A DNA stretch of 64,000 bases, from the NCBI RefSeq assembly GCF_051622035.1, contig NC_135355.1:40219986-40283985 (forward strand), written 5' to 3'. The position numbers and the translations under genes were made by a program. Source of the DNA: Arctopsyche grandis (taxonomy: Eukaryota; Arthropoda; Insecta; Trichoptera; Hydropsychidae). Below, in pieces: positions 1 to 12,274 of this stretch. Below the pieces are notes generated by a model. The model was not told the origin of the DNA and searched no databases. It saw nothing but the letters and a program-made list of their open reading frames with translations. Each line of letters begins with the position of its first letter. Within the stretch, counting starts at the first letter, position 1.

Positions 1-362
1 TTCCTGGCCAATTACAAATACAAATGCAGCATTTTTATTACAAGTCGTTGAATTGCGAGACACTGAAAAACTCGCAAATTAACGAGACATCTATGTATGA
101 ATTGTACATAAATTTTATTGTACACCAATCAAACTTCAAATAGTGGTGACATAGTAGGTAGGAAGGATTTTTAGCCATTTTTTTTTCCGGGAACCGTTTC
201 AACAATGAAATTGGCAAACTCTGATAGGAAACGATCAACCTGGAGTCACAAATCCAGGTCTGATCAACAGCATACTCTGAAAAATTCATTTTCATTCAGG
301 GATTGAACCCGGCATCTTCTTGACGCTAAGCAGAAGCTCAAAACCGAGCTATGCTGCAGGAT
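1..362 (-). mobile_element. tRNA-headed SINE copy, 3' end cut by window edge
   Basis: Read on the minus strand, the copy starts near 362 with a tRNA-like head that includes a B-box-like GGGTTCAATCC. It continues through a central body shared with many other copies here (motifs such as 'ggcaaactctgatagg' and 'aaacgatc..cctggagtcac', on the plus strand). The tail runs off the window start. It is non-coding. The family assignment rests on repeated occurrence within this window only. Confidence 0.7.
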
Positions 363-629
363 TTTTTTTATTTTTACTTCACTCGTAGGTTATATAATGA
401 TTGTTAAAATGAATAGCGTGGTGTTAAGTCGAATAGCGTGGTGTTTCGGCCAAAAGTTGAATGACGTTTATATCTGTTATTTCGCATGCCGACAGATCCG
501 CCGAAATAACAGATCCTAATCAGGTTACTTCATACAGGTTTACATATAATTAGTTATACTAAATTACATATCATCAAATAAGATGGTCTTTTTGGACAGT
601 ACAGTTTCTTTTAGTTATAATTAGTTATT
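363..629. other. unassigned AT-rich stretch
   Basis: No coding signal or recognised repeat end is seen. It contains two close copies of a short 'gaatagcgtggtgtt' motif near 412-445 and a short inverted pair around 'cagatcc..ccgaaataacagatcc'. Confidence 0.3.
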
Positions 630-965
630 TACAAGGTTTTTATGAGCTTCACTTCATCGATTGGTCTGACAAACTTCCTGCAATCTTCTGATCGCTTTGA
701 AACTTTGCCATTTTGTGAGGTTTGGCCGCAGGTAGAGATCTCAATTGGTTCGATGGGGAAATATAATCGTAATAAACACGTTTAAAAATTGAAAAAGTTT
801 GGAGACGTTGACAGCTAACCCATTGCCAATAGCCAGTAGCCATGTTTGTTTGACTTTCCGCCCCCCACTCGTTTTGTCAGATTTTAATTGTTTAAACGCT
901 TATAACTTTTTCTCACTTTATCTTGTAAAATTTGCATTGTAGGCTCTCATTATCTCTCATATTTT
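630..965 (+). repeat. interspersed repeat family with 'ttaattgtttaaacgcc' core
   Basis: Part of a dispersed family. It contains 'cttctgatcgctttgaaac', 'attttaattgtttaaacgc' and 'aggctctcattatctctc'. The same blocks recur in the same order at 2285-2500, 55880-56300 and 44290-44905, and inverted at 6533-7095. No reading frame is kept. The class is unknown; a non-autonomous DNA element is possible but no ends were defined. Confidence 0.6.
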
Positions 966-999
966 ATTTTATTTTTTTATTTTTACATACATATATACA

Positions 1000-1402
1000 A
1001 ATATACCAGGAAGGCTTAACAGTTAAACCCCAAATGCGCCTTCCTGGTCCACATAATTATTACATAGATACATGTAAATCTAAACAATATCTGACATCTA
1101 TAGTCAGACATTTCAAACATCGTATGAATACGATAAATAACGATGAATAGCTTTCATGTAACAATACGAATTTTTATATTCGATAAACAACCACAGAGAC
1201 ATATATGGTGAGCAATATGGCGAAACCTAAGATATAAAAATAACTAAAGGTTCGCAACAGAAAATTGAGAAGGAAACGCCAATTTTACAGGAATCTGTTC
1301 AATGAAAATCAGAAAAATTGAGAAATTCTGATAAGAAACGATCGACCTCGACAATCCAAGGTCTGGCCAACAACAAGACTTAGTGGGACTCGAACACGTA
1401 AC
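1000..1402 (-). mobile_element. SINE copy with 'ccaggaaggc' hairpin tail
   Basis: On the minus strand the central body (1250-1400) leads into a tail formed by a hairpin at about 1005-1053. The arms are accaggaaggc and gccttcctggt, and an A-rich run (960-1000) follows. The tRNA-like head is truncated where the LINE at 1403 begins. The same tail hairpin recurs at 25129-25386. Confidence 0.65.
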
Positions 1403-2245
1403 ATCAAGTACGGGTTTCTTATTAATAACCTCCCTAGAGTTTTATGTAATGCATCATGTCTCTTGTTTACTGACGACGTTAAATTATTTTTTGTTGTCAA
1501 GGATGAGAGGCAAGCCTCTCTCCTTCAAGCTGATATTAACGCTGTCTTGGAGTTCAGTTCTAGTTTAGGCCTTGAACTTAATTTAAACAAATGTGCAATT
1601 ATGAGCTATGGACGTGCACATTCGCTCTATTGTCACGAATATTCCATTAGATCCGTCTTGTTGAAGCGTGTGGAATCTATTGTCGATTTGGGTATCACTT
1701 TTGATCCTCAGCTCACCTATCACAACCATATCAAGAAAGTCGTCCTTTTTCGAATGGCTCCTATTCCAAGAGCTATTCGACTTCTTAATGAAATCGTTGC
1801 TGCCGAGTCTGAATGTGATATTTTCCACCTTAGTGAGCGTAAATTGTCGGAAATTACTCTAACCCATTTATCTGGTAGTCTGCGCTCATCATTGTTTTCA
1901 TGATTGATTGTGATTTATGATTGAAATTTTGATTAACTCTCTTCCATTTGGGCCTTACAGGGATGTTTTGTATTTGTAGTTGTTTCTTACATATTTATTG
2001 AAACTGGCTGTAGGTGCAAGGCATTCCTTATGCTATATTTTATTTGATATTTTTACTTTATCTGTTATTATTAAATGCTATTTTTTATGTTTATGTATGG
2101 ATGTATTTATGTTTATGTTTAATTGTTATTTTGTTTTTGTTTTTGTTTTTTTTTTGTGTTATATTTTTTGACCATTGTGGCGCTTTAGGAATTCCTGTTA
2201 TGCCACAATGGTCTGTTTAGAATAAATAAATAAATAAATAAAGTA
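1403..2245 (+). mobile_element. 5'-truncated jockey/CR1-type LINE fragment with 3' tail
   Basis: An open frame at 1463-1903 encodes part of a reverse transcriptase. The catalytic block reads LFTDDVKLF (normally xADD), followed by 'LGLELNLNKCAIMSYG', then a thumb/C-terminal block 'IPRAIRLLNEIV'. The stretch between them looks internally deleted. The 3' untranslated part ends in a hairpin with arms gaccattgtggc and gccacaatggtc (about 2171-2213) and a (TAAA)n tail. The same 3' end recurs at 8470, 43781, 44980 and 47041. It is a dead copy. Confidence 0.8.
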
Positions 2246-2284
2246 CGAAATAATTCAACATTCACCCTTAGACCACACTGCTGC

Positions 2285-2500
2285 TGGTTGGATATATATT
2301 TTAACTTCACTAATAGATTATATAATGAATGATAAAATGTTTATATTATACAAGGGGGAAAATAATCGTAATAAACCCGTTTAAAGAGGGCACTATGTCA
2401 GCTCTGCTAGGCCCTCTCGCTATGTCAGATTTTAATTGTTTAAACGCCTAAAACTATTAATTTTTTTCACTCTATATTTTATTTATGCGTTTTTTTTATT
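2285..2500 (+). repeat. copy of the 'ttaattgtttaaacgcc' family
   Basis: Contains 'aataatcgtaataaac' and 'attttaattgtttaaacgcc' in the same order as the copy at 630-965. No coding potential is seen. Confidence 0.55.
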
Positions 2501-2950
2501 TGCAGATGCTGACGGTGCATTAACGATCCAAAGAATGTGGGGGGTGGGGGGTGGAGAGAGGAGATGTGGAAAAGGAATCAATCACTTGTTCGGGTTCCAG
2601 TAGCAATGCTGCTCTCGTCGCTTTGTTCGCTGACCATTAATGGCTCGTCATCGGGTCGTTGCTGCACCGGACGGTGCATCGGCGATGATTGATTGCACCG
2701 AGACGAATCGTCGCGACCACGACCAGCTCGCCGGTGCACACACGACATTTGCATAATTCTGCAGACGCCGGTGTGGTTGCCCGTAACAAATGGCCAACTT
2801 GCATGTCATCCTCGACCTGCACCGGAACCACATGCAACACCCCAAAACGCGACGCAACCCCCTCCTCAGACTCGCCCACCCCTTCAGCTGACATGCAGCT
2901 AAATGTACGAGAAAGAAAGAGGGGGCACATTCCCGGGGGCCGGGCTATTT
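2501..2950. other. GC-rich stretch, no gene assigned
   Basis: Much richer in G+C than its surroundings, with runs such as ggggggtggggggtgg near 2538. Overlapping frames are open on both strands, as expected from composition, and none looks like a known protein family. It could be a promoter or a remnant exon, but nothing decides it. Confidence 0.3.
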
Positions 2951-2960
2951 AAAAAAGAAA

Positions 2961-3628
2961 ACTAATTGTAAATCGACCATTGAAATCTATGGGGAACTAA
3001 TTACACTGTTCGACAAATGACGACTTTTTTTTGATTCAGAGACGTGATATGACTTTTCTTATAGATATATGCCCAGTGAATACGAATCTGGTAATAAAAA
3101 AATGTTGATTAGCTCGAGATTCGGAGATATATGTATGTGTTTTTTAAATCGTGCGATTTTTCTATATCTTGGTGTTGTTCGGTCGATGTCTCAAAATCTG
3201 TCAATTTTCTGTTAAAAATGAATATTGGAATCTATAGTCGGGTATTTTATCTTTCATTTGTAGTAGTCGTCCAGTTCAAATCAAAAGTCAAAAGTAAACT
3301 AATTGTAAATCGACCATTGAAATCTATGGGGAACTAATTACACTGTTCGACAAATGACGACTTTTTTTTGATTCAGAGACGTGATATGACTTTTCTTATA
3401 GATATATGCCCAGTGAATACGAATCTGGTAGTAAAAAAATGTCGATTGGCTCGAGATTCGAAGATATATGTGTTTTTTAAATCGCGCGATTTTTCTATAT
3501 CTTGGTGTTGTTCGGTCGATGTCTCCAAATATGTCAATTTCCTGTTCAAAATAAATATTGTAATCTATAGTCGGATATTTTATCTTTCATTTGTAGTAGT
3601 CGTCCAGTTCAAATCAAAAGTCAAAAGT
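2961..3628. repeat. tandem duplication, unit about 337 bp
   Basis: The segment starting actaattgtaaatcgacc at 2961 is repeated from 3298. Both copies run to 'tcaaaagtcaaaagta' and differ at a modest number of bases. The short frames inside them are not convincing genes. Confidence 0.8.
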
Positions 3629-4187
3629 ACGTATTTTCACTTGGGATTTTTTCCCACTGTTAATACTATTTTATATTGAGTATTTGCTATTGAAACATGT
3701 TTATTAGGATAGTGTTCTGGCCACACTATTTTTTGTTTTCGTTTAAAAGGGTTAATTGGAAGTGTGCTGAATTTTAAATCGGTAAAATTGCGAGCTAAAA
3801 GCTCGTACTATTATTTACTCGTATTTACACGAATCTGAATTGAATTAATAGGGATTATATATTAAATTGTCTTTATATGAGAATTAAATAAAATTCCACA
3901 GAAAAATCATATTTCGACTATTCTTGTGGATAGATGCAAAGGGATCTCCAAAATACACACAAGGTTTTTATTAGTTTTATCAAATACATTCGCAAGACAT
4001 ATGTACATACTTTCCCAAACTCTTATTGAATATGTTATGTTAAGTACGCATTTTCACTTGGGTTTTTTTTCCCACTGTTAATACTATTTTATATTGAGTA
4101 TTTTCTATTGAAACATGTGTATTGGGATAGTGTTCTGGCCACACTATTTTTTTTTTTCGTTTAAAAAGGTTAATTGGAAGTTCGCTG
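3626..4187. repeat. pair of ~143-bp direct repeats separated by ~275 bp
   Basis: A block beginning agtacgtattttcacttgg at 3626 (ending near 3769) recurs at 4043-4187. It includes 'gatagtgttctggccacac'. The arrangement resembles a very short LTR pair, but the ends do not read TG..CA and the spacer has no coding capacity. It could equally be a segmental duplication. Confidence 0.6.
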
Positions 4188-4206
4188 CCTGCATTTTTTC
4201 GACAAA

Positions 4207-4270
4207 TGGGAACGGGAACGGGAACGAGAAAAGGAACGGAAACGGAAACGCAACAGGAACGGTAACGGTA
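4207..4270 (+). repeat. (GGAACG)n-like microsatellite
   Basis: A degenerate hexamer run of gggaac / ggaacg / ggtaac units, about ten copies. Confidence 0.8.
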
Positions 4271-5205
4271 TTGTGGCATTGCAACGCATGCCGGGTTCAG
4301 CTTGTTAATTATAAATTTGCTTTTGTAGAACACATAATGAACAAAGTCGATAATTTGCTAAAAAAAAAATGGCATTTTCCTTGCATAAAATGTTACTAAA
4401 ATATATTAAGTTAGATTTTTTGAAAAAAATATAAGTGGGGGAGCGGCTTTAGCTTGCTCGTATCCACCTGCTTTCAAAGTTAAGAGCCGCCCCTGATTAA
4501 AACAATATTTGAAGTTTGGAGTTTCAGCACACGTGCTGCATCTACTGTATATATCCACACACTCTTCATAAAAAAATTGAGTGAATTATGAAATTAACTT
4601 AATACTTCACGTACTTATTTGTCTTTCAATACAGAGCTATTTATGTATATAAGATAAGGTAATTTGTGTATCCGGTTTTTCAAACACAAGGGAGAATACT
4701 CAAAATTTAACGATCGTAACAGCATAAAAATTTAATTGACTGATTTTTAAAAATTTTGAATTTCAATTATCTTAGTATTTATTTTTCAGAAGGCGTGCAT
4801 TAATAAAAGGGGTGGAAGGTAATGTATGCACCGCTCTTCTTAATTGGTGTGCAGTGGCGTGCTGAATTATTAAATCTTTGCAGGTCCAAGATTATCTGGA
4901 AAAGGTCGCGCCGATATCAGAATTCTGTATTGAATGTCAGTGCCGTGCGAAGTTTCAATTTTCCCACCGTGTGAAAATTGTGCACTCTGGCGAAATTGGA
5001 ACGTTTCGAACAAGTCGATACAGAAGTGCAACGAGACTTATTGGAAATAAAATTATATATAAATATACTCGGAAAGTTCTTTGTTCATGAACGGTGCAAG
5101 ATTTTCTTTAAAATTGTGTCGTAATGGAAAGGTCACCCTGAATTGACACTATTGCTTAAGTTGAAAATATCCAAATACATTATACATATAATGTAGATAT
5201 ATTTT
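4271..5205. other. unassigned non-coding stretch
   Basis: AT-rich. It contains a fragment resembling a hAT end (cagtggcgtgctg near 4853) but no matching partner end. No supported gene. Confidence 0.3.
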
Positions 5206-5616
5206 TATTTTTGTTTTATTTAAATCGAACATATACACTCGCCTGTACAAAGCGATGAGTGTATTAATACATATACAATACAATAATACAATTAATACAA
5301 ACATTCTTATACAATGCGAATTCATACAAACATCATCCGCAGTGACGTATATGTATGTATGTATTTCGAGAGATTTTAGCAACATTTTATTATAGAATTT
5401 GGCTAACCTCAAGACGCCGAATAACTTGAGATTTGCAAGAGAGATTGGAAAGGAAATTCCAATTTACAGGAACCATTTCAAAGAAAATCAAAAAAATTGG
5501 CAAACTCTGAAAGGAAACGATCGATCTTGAGTCACAAACCAAGGTTTGGCCAACAGCTACTAGTGGAAATCGAACAGTGACCACTCTGCTCGAACCATAA
5601 TATGCTAACCACTATA
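5206..5616 (-). mobile_element. SINE copy with 'cactcgcc' hairpin tail
   Basis: On the minus strand it has a tRNA-like head near 5616 ('ggttagcatattatgg'), the shared central body (5430-5540), and a tail containing a hairpin at about 5232-5265. That hairpin relates to the 'cgctttggagcgatctgtaaa' tail seen at 15985, 30385, 34465 and 51160. An A/T-rich run follows. Non-coding. Confidence 0.7.
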
Positions 5617-5805
5617 TATAGGTATGTACAGATATTAATTAAAAATCGCAAGTATGTGTATGCTTGCAACAATCAACAAATTTGAAAGGAGGGATCCCAG
5701 CCGAACTTTGGGACCACAACTGTTCTACTGGTAAACAATAGCTTAACCAGTGAGCTGTTTCATGGAATATTATGATGACAGTTAATGCTTATTTTATAAT
5801 ACAAA
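5617..5805. other. short spacer
   Basis: A tRNA-like fragment ('actggtaaacaatagctta' near 5719) suggests another SINE head remnant. Confidence 0.3.
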
Positions 5806-5955
5806 GAAGGCTGGATGAAGTCAGAAAAATATGTAGGATGAGATAGATAAGAGTTGCCCAGAACAGAGACGATTGCAAGTATATTAGAGAGGCTTTCATC
5901 GAGCAGTGGATTGCGAATGACTGTGAATGATAATGATCATGATGATGATGAGAAT
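5806..5955 (+). mobile_element. RTE-type LINE 3' end fragment
   Basis: The plus strand reads R-L-D-E-V-R-K-I-C-R-M-R, an in-frame stop, then I-R-V-A-Q-N-R-D-D-C-K followed by 'REAFIEQWIAND' and a stop. This matches the pattern of the C-terminal end of RTE-like reverse transcriptases (R/W..D.R.....W.R.AQ.R..W....EA...QW). It is followed by an (ATG)n-like tail, typical for RTE elements. 5'-truncated and broken by a stop. Confidence 0.65.
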
Positions 5956-6532
5956 ACTATTCGTTGTCCAATTCATTAAAAAAGCAATAGGTTTGCGGCG
6001 TTCATTAGTTGGGAATTTTTTTGACAATTTCATGAAATGAGCAATTTTATTGTGCATGCGGATAAAGCAGAATTGTGCTCGAAATAGTACGGTGAGAAAT
6101 TTGTCGTGTTTATTTTAGTGCTTTTCGCGTTTTCGCAAAAAAGCTGAAGCGTTTGAATTTTGCATCGGTTTTTTTTTTTCAGCATCGTTTCAGACGAAAC
6201 GGTCCACATGAAGAATGCAAAGGCTTGTTCAGTTGCCACCTGACGTGGCACAGTTCTGCACCGTTGAAGAGAACGTAACCACCAGCCATTGTGAAACCAT
6301 CGCCAAATTTTGCTGAAAATCGGAAAAGCTTTCGAGAGTGCTACACAGCTGGAAAATGTGTTCACCACGGCATAGAACACTATCAGCTCCAATCGCGCTA
6401 TATATCCTATACAGAGACCAATGCAAGAGCGTACGTACGACACACACCCCTTCAACTTGGCAATAATTAATTGAAAAATGTGAAAATCATATATTATTTC
6501 CATCGTTTATATAATCTAATTCTAAGCCCGCT
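5956..6532. other. unassigned stretch
   Basis: A 157-codon open frame on the minus strand (6030-6503) has no recognisable domain, and the opposite strand is also partly open. It is not called as a gene. Confidence 0.3.
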
Positions 6533-7095
6533 TTAAAGATCAAGGAATTTGACCCTTGAAGCTCTCAACATGAGCCCCCCCCCCCAACGAATACAGTCTA
6601 AGAGACCCTTTTGTCGGAGAAAGAGACGGTTGTTCATGAATATCCCACAAAAACAACCGCACATCACTGCTCTAATAAAAAAACCACACTGTACATAAAC
6701 AAGTACAAAATGACATATTTGGCCAAACGCCAAATTTGAAATTTATATATACATATGAGAGTTAAAACTATAAGTATTTAAATATTAGAGATAACGAGAA
6801 CCTATAGAGCAAATTTTATAAAATATAGAGTGAATTATAGGCGTTTAAACAATTAAAATCTGATATGGCCATATCAAGGCGAAAAGGTTGAAGATAGATT
6901 ATGGTAGCTTGCCGTCACCGTCATAGACGTCACCGTACCCGAGATTCTGGATATTTGATACGCATTGTATACGATATTTTATCTCCAACGTAATGGCAGA
7001 CGATACATTAACGTATATTGATGACCAAAATGAGCAATATGGCAAAGTATGAAAGCGATCGGATAAGAGATAAGAGATATAAAAAATGACCACTA
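6533..7095 (-). repeat. inverted copy of the 'ttaattgtttaaacgcc' family
   Basis: This stretch is close to the reverse complement of 44290-44905, including the poly-C run (about 6577-6588, matching poly-G at 44827), 'aaatgacatatttggcc' and 'ggcgtttaaacaattaaaa'. No reading frame is shared intact. Confidence 0.75.
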
Positions 7096-7289
7096 ACACG
7101 AAAACCATGTGAACTGTATAAGAGGTAAGTAAAAATAAACAACTACGCATGAACACATAAAGCGCGCATGCGTTAGGAAATAATACCTGAAATGTGCCGT
7201 GCGAATGCACGCACACCTCAAGTAAACATACATGCATGTATTTATATGTATATATTATATAGTACATACATGTACATATGTATATATAA

Positions 7290-7552
7290 TCTAATATTAA
7301 ATTTTGTAAGATTAAGGCTTGGGTGTTAGAATCCGTGTCGTTATCGAAAAAATATAATTGTCAATGACGACGATATCGATTCAGTTTCCGGACAACTTTT
7401 TCAGTTCCGGTTCCAGATTCCTTTTTCAGTTCCGCATCTGGATTCCTGTATCAGTTCTGGTTCCCTTATATGTATATATAAATAAAATCATTCGTTGAGT
7501 GTATGTGTGTGTGCGTGTAATTCCTTTCTGATCGCCTTTCGTTAAATATTAT
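7290..7552 (+). mobile_element. truncated Helitron-like element, 5' part
   Basis: Starts 'aatctaatattaaattttg' and continues with 'gtgttagaatccgtg..gttatcgaaaaaatat', the same order as the complete copy at 41514-41879. It stops within 'gttaaatatt', where another repeat (7553) begins, so the terminal hairpin and CTAG end are absent. Confidence 0.65.
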
Positions 7553-7850
7553 TACTTTATCTATGTAGGTAGTAACAATAGATGAAGTTTTGTGATCATG
7601 CGAAAATTCGAACTCGAAATTTTGACAGATTTGAACTCTGAATCGATTACTGATCACGCTTTCATGATCTAGAAAAAATGTGTATTTATCTGTGTGTGTC
7701 TGTGTATTTTAAGGATTTTTTGAACACCGTTCGTTCTATCGAACTGAAATTTAGTATCGGTTACTGAAATTCTTATCGACACGACCTGATTTTTTTTCAA
7801 ATTTTTAAGTTGACCGGATATGGTACTTCGCCTTATAGATATCCTCTTTT
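7553..7850 (-). repeat. inverted copy of repeat family at 62745-63580
   Basis: Contains 'actttatctatgtaggtag', 'tgtgatcatgcgaaaattcg', 'agtatcggttactgaaattc' and 'ttaagttgaccgga'. All are found inverted at 63320-63575. No coding frame. Class unknown. Confidence 0.6.
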
Positions 7851-8469
7851 TTACAGTTTATGAATTTAATTATCTCCCAAACGGCTAATTAAATATAATT
7901 ACAAAAAATCTAATATGCAGGGTGCAATTCCAAAAATGGGCCACCAAAAGGTTCGCGGGTCACAAAAGATTTAGAGCCACTGACGTAAACCGATGCCTCA
8001 TTTTTAACAAAAAAAAATTATCCTTAACACTTTTTAGGCATTGAAAAAAACGTTAGTAGGGAAAAAATGGTTTAAACTAAGATAAGAAAAATTATAATAG
8101 TATTAAGATGTAAATTGCGAACTATATTTGTATAACGACTCAAAATGTTTTAGAAAATTTTAATGTACATATATATAATATAAATAAATATTTATTCAAA
8201 CATTTATTATATTAAATCGTTAGTGACATCTATGGATGTGTTTCCAAACTTGTACAGAATTTTCCATTGTGTTATATTGGATATGATTCCAATTTCATCC
8301 ATATATTAATTTCCCCTGAATAAAATAATAAAATAAATAAATAATAAAAGTTCGAAAAAACTTTATTTGAATTAATAAACGAAATGAGCTATTTTTTCTT
8401 GTTCAACTTTACAAAAATCGCCATTGTAAAGTTCAACTACATATGTACGATTTCTTTATTGCAATTAAT
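7851..8469. other. unassigned AT-rich stretch
   Basis: No gene and no defined repeat boundaries are seen. A 'gggtcacaaaagattta' block near 7958 resembles 'gacccacaagatttaga' near 26669, hinting at an old repeat. Confidence 0.25.
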
Positions 8470-8935
8470 TATTTATTTATTTATTTATTTCTTTATTTAT
8501 TTATTTATTTCTTTATTTATTTCTTTATTTATTTATTTATTTATTTAATAGTTTTGGACCATTGTGGCATTACAGGAAGAACCTAATGCGCCACAATGGC
8601 CTACATTTGAAAAAGATATAAAAACATGATATAAAAACAAGTAAACTGTAAATAAAGGAAAAAAGCAAAAGCAGAAAACATGGTAAAATAAAATAATAAA
8701 AAAAAAAGTAACAAAAGGAAAATAATACATCATTCAGAGAGAAAAAAAAAATAACAAAAGTGTAAAAATTAAAAATAAAATCCATAAATCCCATTCTTTG
8801 TTTACACTGAGCAAAATTAAAATAGTATATAAAAATGTACAAAGGAGAAAGAAAAAGTAAAATAAAATAAAACAAAATATGAATAAAAAATAAAATCACA
8901 GCGAGGCCCAAATGGAAGAGAGTAGATTAAGATTA
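8470..8935 (-). mobile_element. LINE 3' end (same family as 1403-2245)
   Basis: In minus orientation this carries the family 3' untranslated region: 'gcgaggcccaaatgg' (8900) through the hairpin with arms ggaccattgtggc / gccacaatggcc (8556-8602) to a (TTTA)n run, the reversed tail (8470-8545). No coding part remains. The low-complexity open frames are artefacts. Confidence 0.75.
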
Positions 8936-8992
8936 ATTATATAATAGTTTTACGAAAACAGAACCAACCTAGCTAGTTTGAGTATAGATTAA

Positions 8993-9576
8993 CCCCTTGA
9001 ATGCTGACCAACGCCGATCGGCGTTTTGCCAACAAGTCAATGAGCGTGAAATTCGCCAATAGGCGTTGTTTTTTAAGTATGTAAAAAATAAACAAGAATA
9101 CTACCCGCTAAACCTTTCCAGGTAGCATTGAAAAAAAAATGCATTGAACATGGGTCGTGTAATCCATGTCAATGATTATAAAGACTGGCTTACACCGGAA
9201 TTTCTGAATTTATAACCATAGCAGAATTTCTCAATGTAAATCCCTAGCTGCTGAGTATTTTCGATTGTAGCTTGGCATTTAGATTGTGAGCATTATATTT
9301 TAACAACAATGAAGAATATGGAACTAGTTTTGGAAAAATACATTCATTAATAGACTTCTTTTGTTTATTTTATATTGTTGCAAGATATATTAGAGAGTCT
9401 AAGCACACCTTTGCAAAACTTGAAATCCTCGGCGGTCGTTATCTAGGGTTTGATTGGATTAGCTACAATTTTTATACCTGCTTTCTATTGGTTTTTTGAA
9501 TAATTCTAGTTGGAAATGCTGGCGAAATTTTCAGCGTGGCGGGCTTTCAACAGAAAAGACGTCAGCACTCAAAGAG
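8993..9576. mobile_element. piggyBac-like TTAA-flanked element
   Basis: Flanked by TTAA at 8989-8992 and 9577-9580. The terminal inverted repeats read ccccttgaatgctgac (left) and, inverted on the right, gtcagcactcaaagag. The interior (584 bp) has no intact frame. TTAA target and short repeats beginning CCC fit the piggyBac superfamily. Non-autonomous or decayed. Confidence 0.75.
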
Positions 9577-9580
9577 TTAA

Positions 9581-10098
9581 GCACCTTGAAAGCCTGGACA
9601 AATTAAAAAAATATGTTTTATAATCTGTATGCATACATTCATAACTCTAATTGAGTAACGTGTACATTTTTTTTTTCAGAACTAATAAAAATTTTAGTTT
9701 GACGTGGTCCAACTAAGGTTTTTAAGATTCAATTATTATTTTGAATGGACATCGTGTTCGGACGTTTCATTAAACACCACCTGCCCTCTCTTGGACCGTA
9801 AAAAGTTACGAGCGTTGCGACGCACAGCTCTGCTGCACCGCCTGCAGTTTTCCTTAAGCCTGTATTCCACAAACTCAATCAAACATGGAAGATACATATG
9901 TATATAAGATATATTAATAATATGAGGACAATGAAGTGAAAATTTTCGGTTGATCCTTTTCATCTTCAACTTATCAACGGGGGGGAGAACGTCGTAGCCG
10001 AATGTTATGTGGCGACGCCTATCGGTTATCTCAGAAAGTTCGACAACTTGTACTTGATCTGACGTTTTGATGCGTATTCCACATTCGAGTGTCGATTG
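9581..10098. other. unassigned stretch
   Basis: Moderate GC near 9780-9860. Short open frames occur on both strands with no recognisable family. Confidence 0.25.
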
Positions 10099-10102
10099 TT
10101 AA

Positions 10103-10466
10103 GGGGGCTACAGACGCTTCAGAATTCTGGAGAGGTATTACTTGCGGTAGACCTTGAGGTATTCCTCCTGATATTGTGGATACACACGCTCCGGTACGCC
10201 TCTCCGGTATGACGCAATGGTACGACTTTAGGTCAATTCTCTCAGTAGTGAATAGTGATAAAAATGGTTAAAAAACAAAACACGCACGGGCTGGGCTGGG
10301 AGAGGGGGTATCCGCCTGGAGACAAACGAACAGAAATTGGTTCGATGCGGCGACCTGTATGCGCTTCGACCTCAAGGTGAATCTTCCTACACACGTTACG
10401 GTCTGCGTCAACATGGGTTTCCTCACGGTAGACCTCTCCGGAATTCCGGAGCGTCTGTAGCCCCCT
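10103..10466. mobile_element. TTAA-flanked MITE with 'gggggctacagacgc' ends
   Basis: Left end gggggctacagacgct at 10103. The right end is its inverse, gcgtctgtagccccc, ending near 10465. Both ends continue inward as 'gaattctggagaggt'-like sequence. TTAA lies at 10099-10102 and 10467-10470. No coding capacity. Confidence 0.75.
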
Positions 10467-10602
10467 TTAAGATTCGCGGATAGTGTCAATAGACGTGTCA
10501 CGTAGAGGAGGGGGAATGTTTTGAACCGGGGGTGTGAATTATCGAATAGCATACATACATACATATCTGTATTCTCCACCTCGTAGAGTAGACACTCTAG
10601 AT

Positions 10603-11572
<970 letters not shown>

Positions 11573-11580
11573 CTCTACAT

Positions 11581-11929
11581 AAAAGCTTGTTAATCTTCTA
11601 AGAAACCACCTTCGCGACTGGAGGTTCCTATCTAGGATTGATTGAATCATCTGCCCGAGGCTGTAAATCTTAAAATCATTATGAAGCAGGGAGAAAGCTT
11701 CCCATTCGTATTCATCCGATACGGTTTGCATCAACTTCCCTATCATTAAAAAGATTGCGAGTGTACAGTAGCACTTGTTGGGCCGTGTTGATCGACTGGG
11801 ACTGGTTAATTGGTAAAAGTCGGAATTCTCGACATGCACGCGTTCTGCCAAATTGACGCTTCATCTTTCTTTTCACATGCATCCACATATTTTCCACATT
11901 TTGCGTATGTATTTCACTATCATATTCTT
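11581..11929. other. unassigned stretch
   Basis: Open on the minus strand for about 120 codons (11480-11851), but the frame runs into the hAT end and shows no domain, so it is not called. Confidence 0.25.
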
Positions 11930-12245
11930 CTTCTTCTAATGCCGAATCCGTATTCGGACGTAGGCGACTACCATGGGCAGATATCGTTTATGGCCCGTGC
12001 GAGTTCTTCCTTATCATGGGCAAGCCGAAATAACTTTTCGAGACCGAGTCCCATCCATGACCTGATGTTCCGGAGCCAAGAGAGCTTCTTTCTCCCAAGC
12101 CACCGTTTGCCTTCTATTTTCCCTTCTATGATTGTTTGTAGAAGGCGATATTTGGGGCCGCGAATAATGTGGCCCATTATTCGCGGCCCCAAAGTATTCC
12201 ATCTTACGGCGCTTCACCGTGTCAAGAAGCTCTCGAGTCCCCTCT
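11930..12245 (-). mobile_element. LINE C-terminal fragment
   Basis: Two overlapping minus frames (11968-12192 and 12014-12217) together give a pattern familiar from the C-terminus of insect endonuclease/reverse-transcriptase retrotransposons: 'LDTVKRRKMEYFG', 'HIIRGPKYRLLQTIIEGKI', 'RKKLSWLRNIRSWMG'. A frameshift separates them. A second, more decayed copy is at 30826-31217. Confidence 0.75.
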
Positions 12246-12274
12246 TCTTTGGTCTAATTGAACATTTTCCTGAA

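Noticed and set aside
3626..4187. Possible tiny LTR retrotransposon
   Set aside because: Direct repeats flank a spacer, but there is no TG..CA, primer-binding site or polypurine tract, and no clear target duplication.
6030..6503. 157-codon minus-strand ORF
   Set aside because: No family resemblance, no splice or regulatory context, and a competing overlapping frame.
8545..8911. Phe/Tyr-rich minus frames of 60-113 codons
   Set aside because: They lie in the AT-rich 3' untranslated region of a LINE and reflect composition only.
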